Positions 8,448 to 14,283 are shown, counted from the stretch's first letter. The stretch is 16,364 bases of DNA from CAIRYW01 sp041665985 (GCA_041665985.1 JBAYHV010000019.1:1-16364), one strand, 5' to 3'. Program-made: numbers and translations. The notes: generated by a model not told the origin, from the letters alone.

Positions 8448-8615
8448 CTATTCCTCTTCCTCCCATAAAGGAGCCTCATCTTCCTCCTCTTCAGCATCAA
8501 GGATTTCTTCACCTAGTACATCGTCGTCTTCTCCTAGGTCAACTTCTGCATCTGCATCATCTTCTGCTCCTTCTTTTTCCTTTAAAAATGGATCCTTGAT
8601 ATCGTCGTCGTTCAT
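8448..8615 (-). CDS. Very acidic small protein, 55 residues
   Basis: The reading frame from ATG at 8615 to TAG at 8448 encodes a 55-residue protein beginning MNDDDIKDPFLKEK and ending in APLWEEEE. By count, 29 of 55 residues are Asp or Glu and only three are Lys, giving a very low predicted pI. There is no signal peptide or membrane segment. The composition is far from what random AT-rich sequence would give, and the convergent tyrS terminator bounds it, so I believe it is real. Acidic tails of this kind occur in RNA polymerase delta subunits and DNA mimics, but no family is recognised. It starts 37 bp beyond a large inverted structure (8652-8843), which could be part of its leader. Confidence 0.65.
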   Translation of the reverse strand: MNDDDIKDPFLKEKEGAEDDADAEVDLGEDDDVLGEEILDAEEEEDEAPLWEEEE

Positions 8616-8651
8616 TTATTTATTAGTTAGCTTTTCATTGGGTTTTATCCC

Positions 8652-8843
8652 TAGAACTTATCTCAAAAATAACCGCTCGTTTGGATGTATAAGCAAGTCA
8701 CTTGAACATTCAAACAGCAAAATTTTTGTAAAAAATGAAGTTTCGTTGGTCGACATAATGTAATTATGGCTCCCTCCTAGCCTCCATTTTTTCCTACAAA
8801 ATTTTGCCGTTTGCAAAGTCCATTATTTTTGGAATAAGTTCTA
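8652..8843. ncRNA. Rod-like inverted structure; candidate structured RNA (6S-like shape) or MITE
   Basis: This lies within the 388-bp gap between the acidic gene and ruvC. The outer arms 8652-8672 and 8823-8843 pair over 21 positions with one mismatch and one wobble. The inner arms 8711-8737 and 8785-8813 pair over about 25 bp with small bulges. An apical hairpin CATAAT/ATTATG lies at 8754-8768, and a side hairpin CAAG/CTTG at 8694-8704 in the 38-nt unpaired 5' side. The shape (closing stem, asymmetric bubble, inner stem, loop) recalls 6S RNA. A minus-strand promoter-like pair (TTGCAC, 17 bp, TACAAA) would start transcription at the first stem base. Terminal inverted repeats of a small mobile element explain it equally well; no clear target duplication is seen. 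Confidence 0.4.
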
Positions 8844-8917
8844 CCTGCTTTTGTACCAAAACTAAATGAATTGTGCAAGTCCTTAGAGCTGTGGAAAACG
8901 AAAACTTTCAAGTTTTC

Positions 8918-8988
8918 GTCCCCGCGAAGGCGGGGATCCAGAAAAGCTATATAAAAAAACACTGGATTCCCGCCTTCGCGGGAATGAC
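8918..8988. repeat. Dispersed GC-rich palindromic repeat, copy 2
   Basis: The arms 8919-8941 and 8963-8985 are inverted copies with two mismatches. Each arm also contains its own small hairpin (CCCGCGAAGGCGGG). The 3' end is GGAATGAC, as in many REP-like bacterial repeats with the core ATTCCCGCGAAGGCGGGAAT. It lies 16 bp beyond the ruvC stop codon and may act as its terminator. It is the better preserved relative of the copy at 2340-2399. Confidence 0.75.
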
Positions 8989-9003
8989 AACAGCTTCTTA
9001 CTT

Positions 9004-9510
9004 TTATTTAAACCGTTTTGATTTTTCCAATGCAAAATAGGCTAAACCAATAGCAATTGCATCATATTCATCATCAAATTTTTTTTCTTTTGGTAAATTT
9101 AGAATTATTTGAACCATCTTGATTACAGATTTTTTGTCTGCTGCGCCATTTCCACAAACCGCAATTTTTATTTCTCCTGGCGAAAGCTCAAGGACAGAAA
9201 GTTTATCTCTTAGAGCTTGAGATAAAATAGCTCCTCTAACTTCAGCTACCTTTAAAGCTGTTTTTGCATTTTTGGCAAAAAAAAGCGTTTCAAGCGCTAA
9301 TGCTTCAGGATTATATTTTTTAATAATTTTTTCAATTTCAGAAACTACCAAAAAAATTCTTTCTGGATGAGATAGGTCTTTTGAAGTTTGAAAACATTCA
9401 GAAAATATTAGTTTTTCCCGCCGAGAGTCGGGCAGGCTTTTTTCTAAAGTTTTTTCAAGCACGGCAATTCCAAGTCTTTCATATCCTGGATCAATGGCAA
9501 TTATTTTCAT
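9004..9510 (-). CDS. ruvC: Holliday junction resolvase RuvC
   Basis: RuvC is a dimeric endonuclease that cuts Holliday junctions symmetrically in partnership with RuvAB. From the ATG at 9510 it has 168 residues, close to the usual 165-175, and begins MKIIAIDPG like most family members. A GTG 33 bases upstream would add 11 unconserved residues and is less likely. The acidic catalytic residues are present: Asp7, Glu74 (in LALETLFFAKN), Asp147 and Asp150 (FDDEYDAIAIGLAY). Residues 24-33 are encoded by a GC-rich palindrome (9417-9436) that looks inserted. The leader is about 120 nt and contains an inverted copy of the sequence around the start codon. ruvB and yebC lie upstream on the same strand; ruvA is not in the window. 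Confidence 0.93.
   Translation of the reverse strand: MKIIAIDPGYERLGIAVLEKTLEKSLPDSRREKLIFSECFQTSKDLSHPERIFLVVSEIEKIIKKYNPEALALETLFFAKNAKTALKVAEVRGAILSQALRDKLSVLELSPGEIKIAVCGNGAADKKSVIKMVQIILNLPKEKKFDDEYDAIAIGLAYFALEKSKRFK
9417..9436 (-). repeat. GC-rich palindromic insert inside ruvC
   Basis: The sequence CCCGCCGAGAGTCGGGCAGG forms a CCCG/CGGG hairpin and stands out from the AT-rich coding sequence. It encodes part of LPDSRREK in a loop between the first beta strands of RuvC, where length varies in the family. It resembles dispersed repeat cores seen in other bacterial genomes; a repeat origin is inferred. Confidence 0.4.
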
Positions 9511-9626
9511 CCCATTAGAGATAGGAATCCCTTTTTTCCACACAAAGAGATTTTCCTAAATTAATTATTTTATAATTTTTTTTATTTTTCATATTTATAC
9601 TTTTCCCTTTTCATCTCTAACGGGAT
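9509..9626 (-). promoter_or_regulatory. ruvC leader with long-range helix over the start codon
   Basis: The 14-base arms at 9613-9626 and 9509-9522 are inverted copies with a single G-U. In the minus-strand RNA, AUCCCGUUAGAGAU would pair with AUCUCUAAUGGGAU, the last two bases of which are the first two of the ruvC AUG. A further AGGAA/TTCCT pair (9523-9527, 9553-9557) nests inside. A tiny frame (ATG at 9614, ending in TAA at 9582, 10 residues, Lys-rich) starts in the distal arm. Start-codon masking is an inference. Confidence 0.45.
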
Positions 9627-9636
9627 CGTATAGAGA

Positions 9637-9645
9637 ATTATAGCA
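9637..9645 (-). promoter_or_regulatory. Extended -10 promoter for ruvC
   Basis: On the minus strand TGCTATAAT matches the extended -10 consensus (TGN before a perfect TATAAT). It lies just downstream of the terminator of the preceding small gene and predicts a start near 9630, giving a ruvC leader of about 120 nt. No good -35 box is seen, as is usual for extended -10 promoters. Confidence 0.5.
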
Positions 9646-9654
9646 ATTTTGGGT

Positions 9655-9683
9655 AAAAAAATGCCTCGAATAATTATTTCGAG
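9655..9683 (-). terminator. Intrinsic terminator of the 94-residue small gene
   Basis: The stem CTCGAA/TTCGAG (9665-9670 with 9678-9683) is followed on the minus strand by GGCA and a run of T (complement of the A run through 9660). It overlaps the end of the small gene. Confidence 0.65.
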
Positions 9684-9958
9684 ACTTTGACGCGAGGGAG
9701 GTCGATGATAAGGAAGTAACCCCTTTTTTGAGGCCTTTCTGTTATGCGAACATCCCAGCTCATCTGTTTGATATAGCCAGCAAGTACCTCAAGATTTTCG
9801 ATACTCATCGGATTGTTTAGTTCCTCTGACCCAAAAGTTGCCTTCAGAGTAATAGGAAAATCACAGGTTTTTGTTCCATTCAACACCGATGAGAGTGCCA
9901 CGATTTCATCTTGAAATTGGCGGCAAATCAAATTGCTTGATGTAGGAAACGTATTCAC
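9674..9958 (-). CDS. Small protein of unknown function, paralogue A (94 residues)
   Basis: No family is recognised. The protein starts at a GTG (9958) preceded by a near-perfect Shine-Dalgarno sequence AAGGAGGTGA at 9966-9975. It is soluble, with no signal peptide. It shares an ungapped pattern with the neighbouring 93-residue protein: DFP at 33-35, a helix with hydrophobic repeats, WDV at 68-70 and DL at 86-87. The C-terminus is basic (RVKVSK). It has its own promoter-like elements (TTGACT at 10024-10029 and TAATAT at 10003-10008, about 15 bp apart) and its own terminator, so it is probably monocistronic. The sequence is visibly more GC-rich than ruvC or ruvB, consistent with transfer, which is an inference. 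Confidence 0.8.
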   Translation of the reverse strand: MNTFPTSSNLICRQFQDEIVALSSVLNGTKTCDFPITLKATFGSEELNNPMSIENLEVLAGYIKQMSWDVRITERPQKRGYFLIIDLPRVKVSK

Positions 9959-9965
9959 TAAATTT

Positions 9966-9975
9966 CACCTCCTTT
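9966..9975 (-). promoter_or_regulatory. Consensus Shine-Dalgarno site before the GTG start
   Basis: AAGGAGGTGA on the minus strand is almost fully complementary to the 16S rRNA 3' end and lies seven bases before the GTG at 9958. It fixes the start codon choice and contrasts with neighbouring genes that have no such site. Confidence 0.85.
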
Positions 9976-10037
9976 TGTAAAGTTCATTTTCATCAAAATA
10001 AATATTAGTCAGTAATAATGAAAAGTCAATTTTAGGC

Positions 10038-10067
10038 AAAAAAATTCTTCGGAACGGTCCGAAGAAT
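10038..10067 (-). terminator. Intrinsic terminator of the 93-residue small gene
   Basis: A 10-bp perfect stem (10044-10053 with 10058-10067, ATTCTTCGGA arms, four-base loop) is followed on the minus strand by seven T residues. It begins just after the TAA-type end of the small gene. Confidence 0.85.
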
Positions 10068-10068
10068 A

Positions 10069-10350
10069 CTAACAGCCGAAGCTCAAATCAAAGATAAGTC
10101 CAGTCCTTGCTGCGACCAACTTTGAATTTTGGGATACATCCCAGCCGTAACCTCTGAAAACCCTTATTGCAGCTGCAATAACCTTTTCCTTGTGAAGGGA
10201 ACTAAAATCCAGCTCCATATCGGAATAGCAGATCAGTTTCGGAAAATCTTCCATTTTAAGATTTGATAGTTGGACATTGATGCTTTTGATAACATCTGAA
10301 ATTTCCTTGATCGAATCAGCTGGAGTTTTAGGAATTATTATTGGTTTCAT
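10069..10350 (-). CDS. Small protein of unknown function, paralogue B (93 residues)
   Basis: No family is recognised. The protein begins MKPIIIPKTPADSIKEI and is soluble, with an amphipathic N-terminal helix, DFP at 35-37, a helix AAAIRVFRGYG, WDV at 70-72 and FDL at 87-89. The distances DFP to WDV (35) and WDV to DL (18) are the same as in the neighbouring 94-residue protein, so the two are tandem paralogues despite low identity. It has its own promoter (10372-10400) and terminator. Unlike its neighbour, it has no clear Shine-Dalgarno site. The end (SFGC) differs from the basic tail of its paralogue. The pair interrupts the yebC-ruvC neighbourhood and may be an insertion. Confidence 0.8.
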   Translation of the reverse strand: MKPIIIPKTPADSIKEISDVIKSINVQLSNLKMEDFPKLICYSDMELDFSSLHKEKVIAAAIRVFRGYGWDVSQNSKLVAARTGLIFDLSFGC

Positions 10351-10371
10351 AAATAGCTATTGTTTGGACCT

Positions 10372-10400
10372 ACAATAACCACATTTATGGTATATGTCAA
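10372..10400 (-). promoter_or_regulatory. Sigma-70-type promoter for paralogue B
   Basis: On the minus strand, a perfect -35 TTGACA (10400-10395) is separated by 17 bases from TATTGT (10377-10372). It abuts the yebC stop codon and predicts a start near 10365, only about 15 bases from the ATG. Confidence 0.55.
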
Positions 10401-10928
10401 CTATTCTACGTTTGTGAAAACTTCTTCTACTTCTTCGTTTTCTTCAAGTTCATCTACGAGTTTGCTCAAAAGTTCCAGGTCGGCATCTTCAAGATCAACT
10501 GTGGTTTGAGGAATAAGAGTTCCTCCTTCTTTTTTAAAAGCCCAAGAAGCACTTCCAATTGAGGCTAATTGGAATCCATTTTTTGAAAGAATATGTTTTA
10601 TTTCTTGAGCCGCTTTATTTTTATTTGTTGTAAGGGCTTCAATGATAATTGCGCATCCTCCAGGCCCATAACATTCGTATGCAATTTGCTCCATTGTTTC
10701 TCCGCCAGATTCTGTTCCTTTTTTGATAGCTCTATCAATAACATCTTTTGAAACATTATCTTTTTTAGCGTTTTCAATTGCTTGGCCAAGTCCAGGCGAA
10801 GTTGCTCCATTAGATTTTTTTGACTCTGCTGCAATAAGTCGAGCGTGCTTTGAAAAAACCTTACTTTTTTTTGCATCAGTAATTCCTTTCTGACGACGAA
10901 TTTGACTCCATTTGTTATGTCCTGACAT
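10401..10928 (-). CDS. yebC: YebC/TACO1-family protein lacking one internal domain
   Basis: YebC-family proteins were first described as transcriptional regulators; recent work places members on the ribosome, easing translation of proline-rich stretches. The N-terminal signature MSGHNKWSQIRRQKG and the motif YECYGPGGCAIIIEALT near 84-100 are typical, as is the end IPQTTVDLEDAD...EVFTNVE. The protein has 175 residues against about 240-250 usually. The sequence passes from the GSASWAFKKEG strand (about 125-135) straight into the TLIPQTTV strand, so the domain of about 65-70 residues that normally lies between them is absent. The frame is clean, so this is a compact form, not a frameshift. It starts 31 bp after ruvB and is probably cotranscribed. 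Confidence 0.93.
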   Translation of the reverse strand: MSGHNKWSQIRRQKGITDAKKSKVFSKHARLIAAESKKSNGATSPGLGQAIENAKKDNVSKDVIDRAIKKGTESGGETMEQIAYECYGPGGCAIIIEALTTNKNKAAQEIKHILSKNGFQLASIGSASWAFKKEGGTLIPQTTVDLEDADLELLSKLVDELEENEEVEEVFTNVE

Positions 10929-10959
10929 AAAATTAGTTATTAATTATTAATAAAAAATA

Positions 10960-12003
10960 TTAAATTAATTTATTTTGTCTTTCAATAGGGTAATCAATTT
11001 TTAAATGTTTATAGGCTTTTTCTGTTGCTATACGGCCACGAGGAGTTCTTTCGATAAATCCAATTTGCAAAAGATAAGGTTCATTGAATTCTTCGATCGT
11101 TGCTTCTTCTTCTGCAAGAGAAGCGGCTAAAGTGTTAAGTCCTACTGGACCTCCGTTAAATTTATCAATTAAAGCCTCAAGAATTTTTTGGTCTGAGTCG
11201 GAAAGCCCTGCTTCATCAATACCAATCATTTCAAGTGCTTTGTCGGAAAGTTCTTTATCGATCCCTTTATTTTCCATTTGGGCAAAATCTCTAGTGCGCT
11301 TTAAAAGGTAGTTTGCGGTGCGAGGAGTTTTTCTGCTTCGTCTGGCAATTTCAAAACTTGATTCATCATCAATTTTTATTCCTAAAATATCTGCAGAACG
11401 TTTTATAATTTTATTTATTTCTTCGTCAGTATAAAAATCTAATCTAAATGTTCCACCAGAAAATCTAGATCTAAGCGGAGAAGAAACCATTGCGATACGA
11501 GTAGTTGCCGCGATCATGGTAAAAGGAGGAAGTTCAAGTTGAATAGTTCTGGCTGAAGGACCTTTGCCAATAATAATATCGAGAGCCCCATTTTCCATAG
11601 CGGGGTATAGAATTTCTTCAACTGTTTTGTTTAGTCTGTGAATCTCATCAATAAATAAAATATCGCCAGGAGAAAGATTTGTAAGAATAGAAGCAAGATC
11701 TCCAACTTTTTCAATAGCAGGTCCTGAAGTGATTTTTATATCGACACCTGCTTCTTTTGCGATAATGTGGGCAAGCGTTGTTTTGCCAAGTCCTGGCGGA
11801 CCGTAAAAAAGAATATGTTCAGGAGCATGGTTTCTACCTTTGGCAGCAGAAATAAGAATTGAAAGATTTTTTTTGATCGCTTCTTGTCCGATATATTCTT
11901 CAAACGATGCAGGACGAAGGGTTTGGTCGAGAACTCGGTCTTCGGAAAGGGATCTTTCTGTTCCAGAATCAGCCTTATTTTTTTGAGTATTTTTTGCGCT
12001 CAT
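10960..12003 (-). CDS. ruvB: Holliday junction branch migration ATPase RuvB
   Basis: RuvB hexamers, loaded by RuvA, pump DNA through Holliday junctions. The protein has 347 residues, normal for the family. The first 28 are Lys/Ser-rich and unconserved; the family core starts at LRPASFEEYIGQ. Walker A is GPPGLGKT at 68-75, Walker B FIDEIH at 117-122, sensor 1 AATTR at 165-169, and the arginine-finger region SPLRSRF at 175-181. The C-terminal winged helix contains GGPVGLNTLAASL and ends GFIERTPRGR. The ATG at 12003 lacks a Shine-Dalgarno site. A TAGAAT at 12075-12080 (-) could be its promoter, overlapping the opposing promoter of the adjacent RNA locus. Confidence 0.96.
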   Translation of the reverse strand: MSAKNTQKNKADSGTERSLSEDRVLDQTLRPASFEEYIGQEAIKKNLSILISAAKGRNHAPEHILFYGPPGLGKTTLAHIIAKEAGVDIKITSGPAIEKVGDLASILTNLSPGDILFIDEIHRLNKTVEEILYPAMENGALDIIIGKGPSARTIQLELPPFTMIAATTRIAMVSSPLRSRFSGGTFRLDFYTDEEINKIIKRSADILGIKIDDESSFEIARRSRKTPRTANYLLKRTRDFAQMENKGIDKELSDKALEMIGIDEAGLSDSDQKILEALIDKFNGGPVGLNTLAASLAEEEATIEEFNEPYLLQIGFIERTPRGRIATEKAYKHLKIDYPIERQNKLI

Positions 12004-12047
12004 GTATTATGTTCGACAAGTAATTTAATGAAATTTAAACACATTAG

Positions 12048-12076
12048 TTGACATTAAAACAATACTATGCTAGTAT
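12048..12076 (+). promoter_or_regulatory. Strong sigma-70-type promoter facing the ruvB-pilB gap
   Basis: A perfect TTGACA (12048-12053), a 17-bp spacer and TAGTAT (12071-12076) predict a + strand start near 12083. No + strand gene follows before 14601, so the promoter points at a non-coding transcript. Confidence 0.6.
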
Positions 12077-12082
12077 TCTACC

Positions 12083-12330
12083 ATAAGTTCATATAAAAAA
12101 GTCGGTCACTTTCCGCCACTGCGGGTTTGACGCAAAAAATCTCTAAGCAATGGGACAATTAATTTTGTCTTTTGGCTTGCTTTAAAGGACGATCTGGTTT
12201 TTTCCTCGAGAAAAGTGACTGGTACTATCCTTAGAATTACGTCTTACTTTCGCTTCCGGGCCAAAGTATTGCTTAGAGATTCTTTTCGTGAAATCTCATG
12301 TACCAAGTATATGCTTGGTGATATTTTTTT
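12083..12330. ncRNA. Candidate structured non-coding RNA between ruvB and pilB
   Basis: No coding frame occupies this stretch. A perfect 14-bp helix joins 12138-12151 and 12268-12281. Nested within it are a hairpin GACAA/TTGTC (12154-12169), a 7-bp helix (12170-12176 with 12260-12266) stacked directly on the outer helix, AAGGA/TCCTT (12185-12189, 12228-12232) and TTTTC/GAAAA (12200-12214). A 10-bp pairing of 12103-12112 with 12212-12221 would form a pseudoknot. On the + strand, transcription could start at 12083 and end at 12330 or 12422. On the minus strand, TTGAAA, 16 bp, TATACT (12333-12306) could start near 12299 and end at the T run 12100-12095. I do not recognise RNase P RNA, tmRNA, SRP RNA or 6S signatures. 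Confidence 0.5.
12302..12330 (+). terminator. Weak terminator-like hairpin with T run
   Basis: ACCAAG (12302-12307) pairs with CTTGGT (12314-12319); four bases later there are seven T residues. It could end the + strand RNA. The same bases contain the -10 box of the opposing minus-strand promoter candidate. Confidence 0.35.
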
Positions 12331-12389
12331 CAATAAATTTAAAATTACCGCACACGATTTTGCTTATTGCAAAATCAATGTCTAAATAT

Positions 12390-12422
12390 AAAAAAGAGCA
12401 GCGTCATGCGCTGCTCTTTTTT
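12390..12422. terminator. Bidirectional intrinsic terminator downstream of pilB
   Basis: A 14-bp stem (AAAAAAGAGCAGCG, loop TCATG, complementary arm) carries T tracts on both strands. It terminates pilB from the right and could end the + strand RNA from the left. A second perfect hairpin (GATTTTGC/GCAAAATC) lies just before it at 12356-12376. Confidence 0.85.
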
Positions 12423-12466
12423 TGTTTTCAATAATATTAATTATTTTGCTATCTATGTTTGTTATC

Positions 12467-14203
12467 CTATTTTGCTACCTCACCATCTCCAATTTCTGGA
12501 GGAGCATAATCAAAATTTTCTGGAAGTTCAAATGACATGTCAACAATACTTTCTAGTTCAACAAGAGAGGTTACACCATCGGCAACTTTTAATAATCCGT
12601 CCTGAGCCAACGAAAGAATATTTTGGGGTTCAGCTGCGGCAACGATCTCTCTTTCACTTGGATTGCTTTGGATAGTATCTTCAACAGCTCTGTCTATCAT
12701 AATGGCTTCATAAATACCAATTCTTCCTTTGTAGCCAGTCTTATTACATTCAGGACAACCAACAGCTTCAAAAACAAAATCTTTTTGAGATACTTTTGCT
12801 CCTTTTTTTTCTAATTTTGCCCAAATAATTTCTAACGCAGCTTTTTTGTTTTCTGGAACGGGAACTTGTTTTCTACAAGTTAAACAAAGTTTTCGAAGAA
12901 GTCTTTGGGCAATTGCAAGATTGATCGCTGATACTAAAATTTTTGGATTAACTCCAAGGTCGATCAAACGAGGGAAAGCACCTGCGGCATTATTTGTGTG
13001 GAGAGTTGAAAAAACTAAGTGACCTGTAAGGGCAGCGTGGACGGCAATTTCTGCTGTTTCGTTATCTCTAATTTCTCCCACCATGATCACATCGGGGTCT
13101 TGTCTAAGAGTTGATCTAAGTCCTGCGGCAAAAGTGTAACCTTTTTCAACTTCAACTTGAGTTTGAACAATTCCATCAAGATGGTATTCAACAGGATCTT
13201 CAATAGTAACAACTTTGATTGATGGATTATGAACGCGTCGCAAAAAAGCATAAAGAGTTGTGGTCTTTCCTGAACCAGTTGGACCAGTTGTTAAGATCAT
13301 TCCGTTTGGTTTTGAAATTTCTCTAACAAAAAGATCAAGAAGTTTTGGAGGAATACCAAGATCCTTAAGAGGGAACTGGATAGATTTTGGATTCAATATT
13401 CGGAGCACTACTGATTCACCAAAAGCTCCAGGCAGAGTAGATGTTCTAATTTCAATACTTTGATTATAAACTTTCACACTAAATCTTCCGTCTTGAGAGT
13501 TTTCTTTTATGTTCAATTTTAGTCCAGAAAGAAGTTTTATTCTTGAAAGTAAAAGTTGGTAAGTTTCTTTATCAAATTGAAGAAGTTCAACTAAAGATCC
13601 ATCAAGACGATATCTCAATCTTACGATTTTTTCTTCTGGCTCTATGTGAATATCAGACGCATCAGTTGAAACTCCTCCTGCGATAATGATCGCAAGAATT
13701 TTTGATGTTCGGTAAACTTTATTTGAATCAACATTTTCATTTATTAAAGCTTCAATATCGTCAAGAGAATTAACTTTTTTTAGAAAAGCTTCAACTTCTT
13801 CATTTGAAATATCAAGGGTTCCTGCTTTTGTTTCCATTGCAAAAGAAAGGTCTTTATATCTCTGCCAAGCTTTTTCCAAACTTTGGCGAGCGGTCATATA
13901 AAGTTCGATGGTGTAATCTTTTTCTTTTAGCTTATCAATTATTTCAAGAACAGAATCTTTGTTTGGGGCTCGTACAGCCACATAAAGTTTTTTCCCTACG
14001 ATCTTAAAAGCAGCCATCTCATTTTCTCTAGCTTCTGGCTCAGGAATAAGTCGAAGAGCGTCACTGTTAATTGGAATTCCAGAAAGATCAACATATTTAA
14101 CGCCATATTTTTGAGAAAGGATCTGAGCAGATTGCTCCTCCTCTTCTGCGAGTAGTTCGTTCAGATTTCTTTTTTGCTTTTCTTCATCAAATTGAATCGT
14201 CAT
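12467..14203 (-). CDS. pilB: Type IV pilus assembly ATPase PilB/GspE
   Basis: The hexameric cytoplasmic ATPase drives pilus extension. Of its 578 residues, about 1-120 form the N-terminal T2SSE/MshEN-type domain (YGVKYVDLSGIPIN). Residues 160-280 hold the N2 domain (SDIHIEPEEKIVRLRYRLDG). Walker A is GPTGSGKT at 307-314, the Asp box VVTIEDPVEY at 331-340, Walker B DVIMVGEIRD at 371-380, and the His box STLHTN at 399-404. Two CxxC pairs (Cys440/443 and Cys483/486) form the zinc site typical of PilB and GspE, not of PilT. No other pilus gene is in the window. TAGAAT ends seven bases before the ATG, so the mRNA may be leaderless. The last 25 residues are acidic and unconserved. Confidence 0.95.
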   Translation of the reverse strand: MTIQFDEEKQKRNLNELLAEEEEQSAQILSQKYGVKYVDLSGIPINSDALRLIPEPEARENEMAAFKIVGKKLYVAVRAPNKDSVLEIIDKLKEKDYTIELYMTARQSLEKAWQRYKDLSFAMETKAGTLDISNEEVEAFLKKVNSLDDIEALINENVDSNKVYRTSKILAIIIAGGVSTDASDIHIEPEEKIVRLRYRLDGSLVELLQFDKETYQLLLSRIKLLSGLKLNIKENSQDGRFSVKVYNQSIEIRTSTLPGAFGESVVLRILNPKSIQFPLKDLGIPPKLLDLFVREISKPNGMILTTGPTGSGKTTTLYAFLRRVHNPSIKVVTIEDPVEYHLDGIVQTQVEVEKGYTFAAGLRSTLRQDPDVIMVGEIRDNETAEIAVHAALTGHLVFSTLHTNNAAGAFPRLIDLGVNPKILVSAINLAIAQRLLRKLCLTCRKQVPVPENKKAALEIIWAKLEKKGAKVSQKDFVFEAVGCPECNKTGYKGRIGIYEAIMIDRAVEDTIQSNPSEREIVAAAEPQNILSLAQDGLLKVADGVTSLVELESIVDMSFELPENFDYAPPEIGDGEVAK

Positions 14204-14210
14204 GCCATGT

Positions 14211-14216
14211 ATTCTA
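14211..14216 (-). promoter_or_regulatory. -10 box (TAGAAT) of pilB, leaderless arrangement
   Basis: TAGAAT on the minus strand ends seven bases before the ATG at 14203, which puts the expected transcription start within a base or two of the start codon. No Shine-Dalgarno sequence is present. Confidence 0.45.
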
Positions 14217-14248
14217 CCTTAGAGTTTGTTCAAAATCTAACTGCTGTA

Positions 14249-14277
14249 TTGAAATAAAAGTTAGTAAGAGTTATATT
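14249..14277 (+). promoter_or_regulatory. Sigma-70-type promoter upstream of the trpB leader region
   Basis: TTGAAA (14249-14254), a 17-bp spacer and TATATT (14272-14277) predict a + strand start near 14284. A strong terminator lies at 14410-14439, before any gene, so the promoter either makes a short RNA or feeds trpB by read-through. Confidence 0.55.
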
Positions 14278-14283
14278 AAAAGC

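Noticed and set aside
8777..8962. A 61-residue minus-strand frame containing DPRLRGDE.
   Set aside because: It is a translation of the palindromic repeat and of one side of the rod-like structure; such peptides are common artefacts of this repeat type.
9511..9543. Longer ruvC from the GTG at 9543.
   Set aside because: The extra 11 residues are not conserved in RuvC, which typically starts at MKIIAIDPG, and the GTG has no ribosome binding site.
12367..12675. A 102-residue + strand frame opposite the 3' end of pilB.
   Set aside because: It starts inside the terminator region, lies antisense to conserved pilB sequence and has no protein-like composition.
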